DNA from: Allosphingosinicella vermicomposti
GTDB taxonomy: Bacteria; Pseudomonadota; Alphaproteobacteria; Sphingomonadales; Sphingomonadaceae
Direction of reading: 5' to 3'
DNA length: 64,000 bases
Assembly: GCF_003012815.1 (NCBI RefSeq)
Contig: NZ_PXYJ01000001.1
Span: forward strand, 1,148,956 to 1,212,955
How positions within the stretch are numbered: position 1 is the stretch's first letter; every line of letters starts with the position of its first letter. Made by a program: the position numbers and the translations under genes. Below are positions 10,373 to 17,557 of this stretch, piece by piece. The notes beneath the pieces were generated by a model. That model had not been told where the DNA came from. It saw nothing but the letters and a program-made list of their open reading frames with translations, and searched no databases.

Positions 10373-12285
10373 GACGGCGCGGAAAGCCCCTGATCACCGA
10401 AAACTCGCAGAGCTTCACCTTCACGCGCCGCGCGATGGTGATTGGTGGTTTGCAGGCCAGCGTTGCGGCGCTTCTTGCCGGCCGGGTCAGCTGGCTCGCC
10501 ATCGCGGAGAATGACCGCTACAAATTGATGTCGGAGGAAAACCGGTTCCAGATGGTGCTGGTGCCGCCGCGTCGGGGGTGGATCGTCGACCGTAACGGCC
10601 AGCCGATCGCCATCAACCGCAGCGATTATCGCGTCGACCTCATCCCCGACCAGATCCAGAATGCAGAGCAGGTCATCCGCGAGCTCACCACCATCCTTCA
10701 ACTTCCGCCCGAAGAAGTGGAGCGCATCCGCAAGGAGCTGGATCAGGCCGCGGGATACCAGCCCGTACCGGTTGCCGAAAACCTGCCCTTTGACAAATAT
10801 GCCGCTGTTACCGTGCGGCAGCCGGAGCTGCCCGGTGTGGCTCCGCTGCGGGGCTTCAGCCGCTTTTATCCCGAAGGCGCTGCCGTCGGCCATCTCGTCG
10901 GCTATGTCGGCGCGGCGAACAAGGAGGAATATGAGGCGGCGGGCAAGGATCCCTTGCTCATCACGCCGGGCTTCAAGATCGGCAAGGAAGGTCTTGAGAA
11001 GACGATGGAAAGCCGGATGCGCGGCACGCCCGGTGCCAAGCGGCTGGAAGTCACGGCGGGCGGCAAGCTGGTTCGCGAATTGGCTTCGCTTCCCGACAAG
11101 AGCGGTGGAAGCCTGCCGCTCACCATCGATGCCGGGCTTCAAGCCTATGCCGCGCGGCGGCTAGGCAATGAATCGGGCTCGTGCATCGTGCTCGACTGCC
11201 ATACGGGCGAGATCCTCTGCATGGCATCGATGCCCTGCTACGATCCCAATACCTTCTCCGACGGCATCAGCCACAATGAATGGAACATGCTGTCGAAGGA
11301 TGAACGGCATCCGCTGATCAACAAGTCGCTAAACGCCCTTTATCCGCCCGGCTCCACCTTCAAGCCGATGGTAGCGATGGCCCTTCTCCAGGCTGGCGTC
11401 GATCCGGACGAGATCGTGAATTGCCCAGGTGGATATCAGCTCGGCAACCGTTTCTATCGCTGTCTCGGGCGGCACGGCGGCATGAACTTGCATCGTGCCA
11501 TCGCGAAGAGCTGCAATACCTATTTCTACGCTATGGGGCGGCGCGTCGGCATCGAAGCGATCGCGGATATGGGCCGCAAATTAAGCTTCGGGCAGAAATT
11601 CGACTTGCCGGTCGTATCGCAAAGCTTCGGCACCATGCCCGACACGGCCTGGAAGATGCGCCGGTACAAGCAGGAATGGTCGCAATCCGACACGCTGAAC
11701 GCCTCGATCGGCCAGGGTTATGTGATCGTCAATCCGCTCCAGCTTGCCGTCATGGCGGGCCGCGTTGCATCGGGCCGTGACATTCAGCCTCGCCTTGTGA
11801 AGGGGCAATATCCGGCCCCATCCATGCTGCCCTTTCCCAAGGAGCATTTCGAGGCGGTGCGCGGCGGCATGTGGGAAGTGGTGAATGGCAACGGCACGGC
11901 GGGACGCAGCCGCCTGGAGCTTCCCGGGATCGAAATGGGCGGCAAGACCGGCACCGCGCAGGTGCGCCGTATCACCGGCAGCCAGCGTGGCCAGAGCGGG
12001 GAGTGGAAATATCGCGATCACGGCCTGTTCGTCTGCTTCGCGCCGACCGCCAATCCGCGCTATGCCGCGTCCGTGGTGATCGAGCACGGCATGGGCGGAT
12101 CGAAGGCTGCAGCCCCGGTCGCGAAGGATGTGCTCACATATCTGTTTGACAAGAACAAGGCGATGGCGGCCCTGACGGCGCTTGAGGGAGGCTGGGGCGG
12201 CGACATCAAGACGCGCATGGATCGGCAGGCCGCCGCATGGCTCGCCGCGCAAGGCCGGCCTACTGCCCCGGACGGTGGCGCCTGA
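10369..12285 (+). CDS. mrdA: penicillin-binding protein 2 (elongasome transpeptidase)
   Basis: This 638-residue class B PBP has an N-terminal membrane anchor (about residues 22-45), a PBP dimerisation domain and a transpeptidase domain. The active-site STFK is in PPGSTFKPM, the second motif SCN is in AKSCNTYFY and the third is KTGTAQV. It cross-links peptidoglycan during elongation with RodA as glycosyltransferase partner. Its stop overlaps the rodA start by one base. Confidence 0.95.
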   Translation: MRRRGKPLITENSQSFTFTRRAMVIGGLQASVAALLAGRVSWLAIAENDRYKLMSEENRFQMVLVPPRRGWIVDRNGQPIAINRSDYRVDLIPDQIQNAEQVIRELTTILQLPPEEVERIRKELDQAAGYQPVPVAENLPFDKYAAVTVRQPELPGVAPLRGFSRFYPEGAAVGHLVGYVGAANKEEYEAAGKDPLLITPGFKIGKEGLEKTMESRMRGTPGAKRLEVTAGGKLVRELASLPDKSGGSLPLTIDAGLQAYAARRLGNESGSCIVLDCHTGEILCMASMPCYDPNTFSDGISHNEWNMLSKDERHPLINKSLNALYPPGSTFKPMVAMALLQAGVDPDEIVNCPGGYQLGNRFYRCLGRHGGMNLHRAIAKSCNTYFYAMGRRVGIEAIADMGRKLSFGQKFDLPVVSQSFGTMPDTAWKMRRYKQEWSQSDTLNASIGQGYVIVNPLQLAVMAGRVASGRDIQPRLVKGQYPAPSMLPFPKEHFEAVRGGMWEVVNGNGTAGRSRLELPGIEMGGKTGTAQVRRITGSQRGQSGEWKYRDHGLFVCFAPTANPRYAASVVIEHGMGGSKAAAPVAKDVLTYLFDKNKAMAALTALEGGWGGDIKTRMDRQAAAWLAAQGRPTAPDGGA

Positions 12286-13400
12286 TGGGCCCATCCTTCA
12301 TTCCTGCCGCGGTCGCGCGGCAATCGTGGCAAGCCATCTTCCTTGCCGCGGCAATTGCCTTGTCCGGCGGGCTCGTTCTCTATTCGGTGGGCGGCGGTTC
12401 GTTTTCGCCTTGGGCGCTGAGCCACGTCATCCGCTTCGGCACCTTCCTCGCGATGGCGCTCGTCATCTCCTATATCAGTCCGAAGCAGATGAAGCCCTTC
12501 ATCTTCCCGGCTTATATCGGGGTCATCTTCCTGCTCATTCTGGTGCAGGTGCTGGGCGTGATCGGCGGGGGGGCGCGAAGCTGGCTCAATCTCGGCTTCA
12601 TCGTCCTCCAACCATCCGAGCTGATGAAACCGGTTATCGTTCTGGTACTCGCCCGCTTCTACGATCTGCTCCCCGCCGGGCAGATTCGCACTTGGTCGGC
12701 TATTTGGCCCGCCGCCGCGCTGACCGGCGTTCCAACGCTGATGATCCTCATCCAGCCTGATCTTGGAACGGCGACGCTCGTCGTGTTTTCCGCGATCGTC
12801 GTGATGTTTCTCGCAGGCCTGCCGCTGCGCCTTTTCCTAGGCGGGCTGGCGGTCGTGGCAACGATCATCCCCTTCGCTTACTTCTTCCTGATGCTTCCGC
12901 ACCAGCAAAAGCGAGTCACCATCTTCCTCGATCCCGAAACCGATCCGCTGGGCGCCGGCTATCATATCAGCCAGTCGCAGATTGCGATCGGATCGGGCGG
13001 CATATTCGGCAAGGGCTTTCTGAACGGCACGCAAAGTCATCTGAAATACCTCCCCGAAGTCCATACCGACTTCATCTTCCCGGCCATGGTTGAAGAATGG
13101 GGCCTGGTCGGCGGCCTGTTTCTGATCCTCTGCTTCTTCCTGCTGCTCCGCTGGGGCATGCGCGTGGCGCTCAATACCAAGCCGCGTTTCGACCGGCTGG
13201 TTGCGGCGGGCCTCACCACCACGATCTTCTTCTACGTGGCGATCAACCTCATGATGGTGATGGGCCTCGCCCCGGTAGTCGGCATCCCCCTGCCCCTCTT
13301 CTCTCACGGCGGATCGGCCATGCTGACGGTGATGATCTCGCTCGGCATTTTGATGTCGATCGACCGAAATAATCGAAAGAAGCAACAAAGGCTGGTTTAA
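12285..13400 (+). CDS. rodA: peptidoglycan glycosyltransferase RodA
   Basis: A 371-residue SEDS-family polytopic membrane protein. It shows GGGARSWLNLGFIVLQPSEL, IQPDLGTA and the extracytoplasmic SQIAIGSGGIFGKGF segment typical of RodA/FtsW. I chose the ATG at 12285, which overlaps the mrdA stop (TGATG); an in-frame ATG at 12237 would lie inside mrdA. It polymerises glycan strands from lipid II and is the last gene of the mre operon. Confidence 0.93.
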   Translation: MGPSFIPAAVARQSWQAIFLAAAIALSGGLVLYSVGGGSFSPWALSHVIRFGTFLAMALVISYISPKQMKPFIFPAYIGVIFLLILVQVLGVIGGGARSWLNLGFIVLQPSELMKPVIVLVLARFYDLLPAGQIRTWSAIWPAAALTGVPTLMILIQPDLGTATLVVFSAIVVMFLAGLPLRLFLGGLAVVATIIPFAYFFLMLPHQQKRVTIFLDPETDPLGAGYHISQSQIAIGSGGIFGKGFLNGTQSHLKYLPEVHTDFIFPAMVEEWGLVGGLFLILCFFLLLRWGMRVALNTKPRFDRLVAAGLTTTIFFYVAINLMMVMGLAPVVGIPLPLFSHGGSAMLTVMISLGILMSIDRNNRKKQQRLV

Positions 13401-13487
13401 GCCATTGCATCGCATATCCGCCCATGCTAGCGGGCACGCCTCGCCGGATGGAACCAATACCAATCCCCGGCCTTTGCCTTAAGGCAT

Positions 13488-13563
<76 letters not shown>

Positions 13564-13630
13564 CCCTTTCCCCCGAAAAACAACAGCTTAAAGGCTGCCG
13601 GGCCACGGCTTTTGTGGCCGCCGCCGCGCT

Positions 13631-13647
13631 CGTAAGTCTCCCGTAAG
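13631..13647 (+). promoter_or_regulatory. candidate integrase arm-type sites, left end
   Basis: CGTAAGT at 13631 and CGTAAG at 13642 are direct copies 11 bp apart. The same pair with the same spacing occurs inside the right end at 34694 and 34705. Paired arm sites flanking the core are expected for tyrosine integrases. Confidence 0.55.
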
Positions 13648-13648
13648 C

Positions 13649-13671
13649 AAAAAGCTGGGGATAAACCCAGC
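13649..13671 (-). terminator. Rho-independent terminator of the restriction gene
   Basis: On the minus strand GCTGGG-TTTATC-CCCAGC forms a 6-bp stem directly followed by TTTTT. It lies 80 bp downstream of the stop of the minus-strand restriction endonuclease gene. Confidence 0.65.
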
Positions 13672-13751
13672 AGCCGCCTCCGTACGCCGCTTTTAAGGTA
13701 GCGCAGGGCTGATACCACTCACATACCGCAGTCGTGGGAAGTGATCTGACC

Positions 13752-14642
13752 TTACAGAATAGCGGTGTCATTGGGCAGCACAACTTTGGCTGCCGCTTGC
13801 CGCTCCTTGGTCTTTTCAACCCAGCTCGCCACCATTGCGGGCAGACGCTCCTCGATTTCCCTGCCGAAAAGGATTTCGTCGACGTACCCCATGTGGAGCA
13901 TATCTATCATCCTACACAGATAGGAGCGCCCGCACTCCCACCACGTGTAATGAGCGTCAGCAATGAGAACATGCTCGACCTCGACGCCAGTCTCCAGCCG
14001 CATCTCCTCCAACTCCATGCCGTCCAGCAGGGTTTCGTAGACACCGTCGGCCACGCGGCTGCCGAACGTAGTGGTGTGATAATACTCCTTTATCTCCCAC
14101 ACCGCGACCGGATTGACGGCAGATGGGAACGCTCCATCAATTCGCCGTGCCAGAGTTCGAAGCGGCATCCCGTCTCGGGTGACTGTCGTGAGCTGTCGCG
14201 GATCGTGGTCATAGTCCATGCCTTGAGCATTTGCTTCAATCAGCATGTTCACCATCGCGGTCAGATACGCGACCTGCTTCTTTTCACCCTTCTGCTTATT
14301 CATTGCTGCTGGAAGTTTGTATTCTCCGCTAGCCAGCAGGCGCTCATACATCGCTTGGGCGGCGATTTTGTCCATAAGCTGGTGCTGAACAGTGTTGTTC
14401 AGAATGTCCGCGCGATAGGCGAAGTATGCGAGGAGCGTTCTCGCGAAGGCGGTGGATTGGCCCTGTTCGACCAAGTGGTGGCTATGAAGGCCGAGCTTCT
14501 TCATGCCATCTACTATATCGTCGAGCGTCGGCACCTTTATGCTGCCGGTACCCCGTGCCGTATACCCTAATGTTTGAGATAGAGACCGGACATGCGCCCA
14601 AAACCCCTTGTCGAGAGCTTTGAAGTGGTTGTTCCCCTGCAC
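13752..14642 (-). CDS. probable type II restriction endonuclease
   Basis: The 296-residue protein has a PD-(D/E)xK-like core, VWEIKEYY at about residues 181-188, followed by a conserved-looking TTTFGSRVADGVYET helix. Its partner is the divergent Dam-type methyltransferase at 14592. It would cleave unmethylated sites of the same specificity, which cannot be read from sequence. The only good start is the GTG at 14642; an in-frame stop lies just upstream. Its first 51 bases therefore overlap the start of the methyltransferase gene. Assignment rests on the motif plus the neighbour. Confidence 0.75.
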   Translation of the reverse strand: MQGNNHFKALDKGFWAHVRSLSQTLGYTARGTGSIKVPTLDDIVDGMKKLGLHSHHLVEQGQSTAFARTLLAYFAYRADILNNTVQHQLMDKIAAQAMYERLLASGEYKLPAAMNKQKGEKKQVAYLTAMVNMLIEANAQGMDYDHDPRQLTTVTRDGMPLRTLARRIDGAFPSAVNPVAVWEIKEYYHTTTFGSRVADGVYETLLDGMELEEMRLETGVEVEHVLIADAHYTWWECGRSYLCRMIDMLHMGYVDEILFGREIEERLPAMVASWVEKTKERQAAAKVVLPNDTAIL

Positions 14643-15563
14643 GAATCACTTACCCCCGAAGTTCGGCCAAGCGAACCTCGTTACGTGCAGCAGGCACTGC
14701 CGCTCAATAGGCACGACGACGGCCTGCCACCACTCAAGGGTCAGCTCCTCAAATGGATCGGCAACAAGCAGAAGTTCGCGAAAGAGATCATTTCGTACCT
14801 GCCCAAGGACTTCGGTGCATACCACGAGCCTTTTCTGGGAAGTGGGGCTGTGCTCGCACACCTAGCCCCCAGCCGAGGTGTGGCATCGGACATCTTCAAG
14901 CCGCTCGTGGAGATCTGGCAGCAGCTTCACAACGATACTGAGGAGCTGATTCGTTGGTACGCTGACCGCCACGCTCTGGTGGCGACCATGGGCAAGGAGG
15001 CGGCTTATGAGAAGGTGAAGGCTTCTTATAATGCTGGTCCAAACGGGGCTGATCTGCTGTTTCTATCCCGCGTCTGCTACGGCGGGGTGGTGCGGTTTCG
15101 GAAGGCCGACGGCTACATGAGCACCCCCTGTGGCCCACACAAACCGATGTCCCCGGAGAGCTTCGCTGAACGAGCGCGCGTCTGGGCGGCTCGCACGCGA
15201 TCTGTCGAGTTCCTGCACGCGGATTTCGAAGAGACGATGAGACGAGCGCAGGCCGGAGACGTATGCTATCTGGACCCGCCGTATGCTGACAGCCAGGCGA
15301 TCCTATATGGCGCCCAACGGTTCAGCTTAAACCGATTGTTTGAAGTAGTAGAGGACTGCAAAAGACGCGGTGTGCGGGTCGCACTTAGTCTCGATGGGAC
15401 CAAGAAGTCCGGGGACAAAAAAGTAGCGCTACCGATTCCTCATGGATTGTTCGAGCGCGAAGTGTACGTCCAGATCGGTCGATCTATGCTGCGGCGGTTT
15501 CAGATGGACGGACAAAGCCTAGAGGCTGAGCTTGTTACCGATCGCCTGCTCCTCACCTACTAG
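14592..15563 (+). CDS. Dam-family DNA adenine N6-methyltransferase (type II modification)
   Basis: The 323-residue protein belongs to the D12/Dam alpha class: KGQLLKWIGNKQKF at the start of the core, SAM-binding EPFLGSGAVL, catalytic DPPY in VCYLDPPYADS, and a helical target-recognition region between. About 48 residues precede the core, so a later start (for example the GTG at 14625) is possible. It should protect the host from the adjacent endonuclease. The two genes are divergent with overlapping 5' ends, so their promoters must lie inside each other's coding DNA. Confidence 0.88.
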   Translation: MRPKPLVESFEVVVPLHESLTPEVRPSEPRYVQQALPLNRHDDGLPPLKGQLLKWIGNKQKFAKEIISYLPKDFGAYHEPFLGSGAVLAHLAPSRGVASDIFKPLVEIWQQLHNDTEELIRWYADRHALVATMGKEAAYEKVKASYNAGPNGADLLFLSRVCYGGVVRFRKADGYMSTPCGPHKPMSPESFAERARVWAARTRSVEFLHADFEETMRRAQAGDVCYLDPPYADSQAILYGAQRFSLNRLFEVVEDCKRRGVRVALSLDGTKKSGDKKVALPIPHGLFEREVYVQIGRSMLRRFQMDGQSLEAELVTDRLLLTY

Positions 15564-15584
15564 CTCGGCACGAGTGTGAACGCC

Positions 15585-15608
15585 AGCCTCTGTCGGTCAC
15601 AGGCTTTT
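15585..15608 (+). terminator. likely terminator of the Dam-type methyltransferase
   Basis: AGCCTCTG and CACAGGCT form a stem with one mismatch around a 5-nt loop, followed by TTTT. It lies 22 bp after the methyltransferase stop and touches the convergent small gene. Confidence 0.5.
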
Positions 15609-15744
15609 ATCTCAACCAGGGTCGCATATATTCGTCAGCAAGCATCGCGTGGACCTTCGCGGCCTTGGGGTGAGTAGCACGCGCCGCCGCAGTCACCTCC
15701 TCTAGGCATCGGCGCGCGTAGTATTCAACGTCAGACTCGACCAC
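15607..15744 (-). CDS. small conserved-type hypothetical protein
   Basis: A 45-residue product with the pattern VEYYARRCLEE...ATHPKAAKVHAMLADEY. It resembles small helical proteins I associate with sphingomonad genomes, in which a Y(Y/F)xRRAxEE segment precedes HPxAxxxH. Function is unknown. I chose the GTG at 15744 because it starts just before this pattern; GTG at 15750 and TTG at 15792 are also in frame. Confidence 0.55.
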   Translation of the reverse strand: MVESDVEYYARRCLEEVTAAARATHPKAAKVHAMLADEYMRPWLR

Positions 15745-15948
15745 AGTCACACTCCACTCGCGTTCATTGAGCCAACAGGAGCTAAGTATCAATAAGCGGC
15801 ACCTGCTCTGCGCTTACGACGCTCTTCCGCATCCGAGGCCGCGGCTGGATTACCATGGCGACAGGCATCTAGCACCAGAGCTGTCCTGATTGGATGTTTG
15901 ATGCGCCCAGCGACGCCCCCTGCTTGGCTGCTTCAGCAGGAGGTTCGC

Positions 15949-16215
15949 ATGGTAAGATGGCCAGAAATGGACAACCCAGAGTTTCTCGAATTTCTTACAG
16001 AGGTCGGCAGTTCTGAAATGCTCGTCCGCATCGCGCGCGAAACTGCGGAGGACGATCTAATTGAGAGCATCAACGGCGACCAATTTCGCGCGTGGAAAGA
16101 AGCGCAGTACGACCGACTGGTACGCGCAGCGCTTGTCAAAACACTCCAGAAGCCGTTCCGCGAACCGGGGGTAGACCCTGCCATTATATTGTTGCCCGGC
16201 GATTTGCAGGACTGA
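15949..16215 (+). CDS. small hypothetical protein
   Basis: An 88-residue acidic product starting MVRWPEMDNPEFLEFL. The start is set by a perfect AGGAGG at 15938-15943, 5 nt before the ATG; an ATG at 15898 in the same frame lacks such a site. I recognise no family. It ends just before a 13-base C tract. Confidence 0.6.
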   Translation: MVRWPEMDNPEFLEFLTEVGSSEMLVRIARETAEDDLIESINGDQFRAWKEAQYDRLVRAALVKTLQKPFREPGVDPAIILLPGDLQD

Positions 16216-16276
16216 GGACAGGCCCCCAATCGAAGGAGCGAGGCACCGAAAGTAGCGCTAGAAGCGGAGGAGCATG

Positions 16277-16289
16277 CCCCCCCCCCCCC
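16277..16289 (+). repeat. C13 homopolymer tract
   Basis: Thirteen consecutive C lie between the stops of the small gene ending at 16215 and the convergent gene ending at 16306. Tracts of this length slip in replication and are also error-prone in sequencing. Confidence 0.9.
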
Positions 16290-16305
16290 GACGCTGCGCA
16301 CGTGG

Positions 16306-17049
16306 TCAATCGATGACACTGAGACGCAGATGAGTCGTGGATGGAACTAGGCGGCCATCCGCAAACGCAGGGCGGTAGCGCATCAGCAACCGAGCCTTTC
16401 TACAGATCGCCTGGTCGGCCCCCTCATTTCCTATGCTGGATACAACGTCGCAGGCGCTTACTAGCCCTTCCTGTGACACTGTCAGCGCCGCATCGAAGGT
16501 GCCCCGAATGCCATAAGTGCCTTCGAGAAGAGCGTCTGTGCTAACCGGGGCGAATAATCTAGGTCCGGAGTTGACAGGGGCTTTGGTGTTGCGGTGAACT
16601 AGCGCGCCATCCTCAAGCTCTTCTTCGTCAGTAAGCAAGGCATGGCGCTTGGCTTGGGCGCGCTGAAGACTCCATGTCTGCGCCGTGTCCATATTCATTT
16701 TCAGTAAGGTGGCTTGTTCCGCCTGGCCTTTGCACGTTCGCCATGCCCTGGTCTCGTTCAGCTTCTTGATACCAGACTCCCGCATACGCACTGCGGTGTT
16801 CCGCGCTTCACCCTCGAGTCCCGCGATCACTTTGTTGAAGTTGGCTGTACTCAAGCACGCACTATTAAGGCTGGCATCAGCGAGCGCGTCGATCATCGAG
16901 CGATGGGCAGTTACCAGTTGGTCCAACCTGCTTGTGTAGAAGCGGCTGATTGGCTCAGAAAAAGCAGCGTGGTGACAAAAGAATGCCGCACCTATCAGAA
17001 GACGAAGGCATCCTCCTAAACTGATTGTTCGCGCTGATTTCGATCTCAT
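16306..17049 (-). CDS. secreted protein with TonB C-terminal-like domain
   Basis: The 247-residue product has a signal-peptide-like N-terminus (about residues 1-31), a helical charged middle and a C-terminal stretch from about residue 185 (TFDAALTVSQEGLVSACDVV to the end). That stretch has the pattern of TonB-type C-terminal domains: G-rich turn, CxVxxSSG-like core and a YRPA segment. Lacking a membrane anchor with a proline-rich linker, it is probably a stand-alone periplasmic domain rather than an energy transducer. It is unusual cargo for a defence-rich island. Confidence 0.65.
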   Translation of the reverse strand: MRSKSARTISLGGCLRLLIGAAFFCHHAAFSEPISRFYTSRLDQLVTAHRSMIDALADASLNSACLSTANFNKVIAGLEGEARNTAVRMRESGIKKLNETRAWRTCKGQAEQATLLKMNMDTAQTWSLQRAQAKRHALLTDEEELEDGALVHRNTKAPVNSGPRLFAPVSTDALLEGTYGIRGTFDAALTVSQEGLVSACDVVSSIGNEGADQAICRKARLLMRYRPAFADGRLVPSTTHLRLSVID

Positions 17050-17557
17050 GTGTCCGCTCCACCTTGAAAATGGAGCGTCCCGGTCAAAGCCGGGTGTTGG
17101 AATCCCCGCGCATAGCTCAGGGCACCGCTACCTTTGGGCGCGAGCCTTGGACATACGCAGCGGTCACCCGGCCGAGAAATTCGACCGAGCTATGCGTCAA
17201 GGGGATTCCACGCCCCACGTCCGGAGTTTGCCGGACGCGCACACTGCTTGCCACGATGTTAGGAGGCAATTCAAGGAGTGCCCGCGGACATTCGGCCGTT
17301 TGCACGCTGGGGCCGCGATGGGGGCGGAAGCCGGCTAGGTGCGACCTCTGGGGAGCGGGAGAGGCTTCGTCGAGCTTCTTCATGCCGTGCCCAGTAGACA
17401 CCGCCGCGGCCATCGTTTTCTCAGCGTCTATACGACGTCGGGTGGGCTTCCAGGCGGGGACGACATGGCGGGCCATCCGATCGGGTTGGGCCCAAGGTTC
17501 GGGTACCGCCCCCTTCGGGTCGTCAGTCGATCTGCTTCAGGAAGCACATACCGTCCG
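17050..17557. other. 508-bp stretch without a supported gene; highly structured
   Basis: No reading frame here looks like a real protein. The DNA holds a CCGGG hairpin (17079-17094) and a long inverted repeat (17099-17209, entered separately). The rest may be a remnant or a structured RNA. It separates the TonB-like gene from the end of the methyltransferase/kinase/receiver operon. Confidence 0.5.
17099..17209. repeat. 111-bp imperfect inverted repeat, possible structured RNA
   Basis: GGAATCCCC (17099-17107) pairs with GGGGATTCC (17201-17209). CGCATAGCTC (17109-17118) pairs with GAGCTATGCG (17187-17196). Inside, ACCGCT (17124-17129) pairs with AGCGGT (17159-17164). The bulges are asymmetric (1 and 4 nt), as in folded RNAs. 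No reverse transcriptase or integron integrase is near. Confidence 0.6.

Noticed and set aside
17099..17209. retron or integron attC site
   Set aside because: No reverse transcriptase or integron integrase is encoded in the window and the arm ends lack the attC consensus.
17117..17476. 119-residue minus-strand frame in the structured gap
   Set aside because: Low-complexity-looking composition and no family pattern; it overlaps the inverted repeat, so I treat the region as non-coding.
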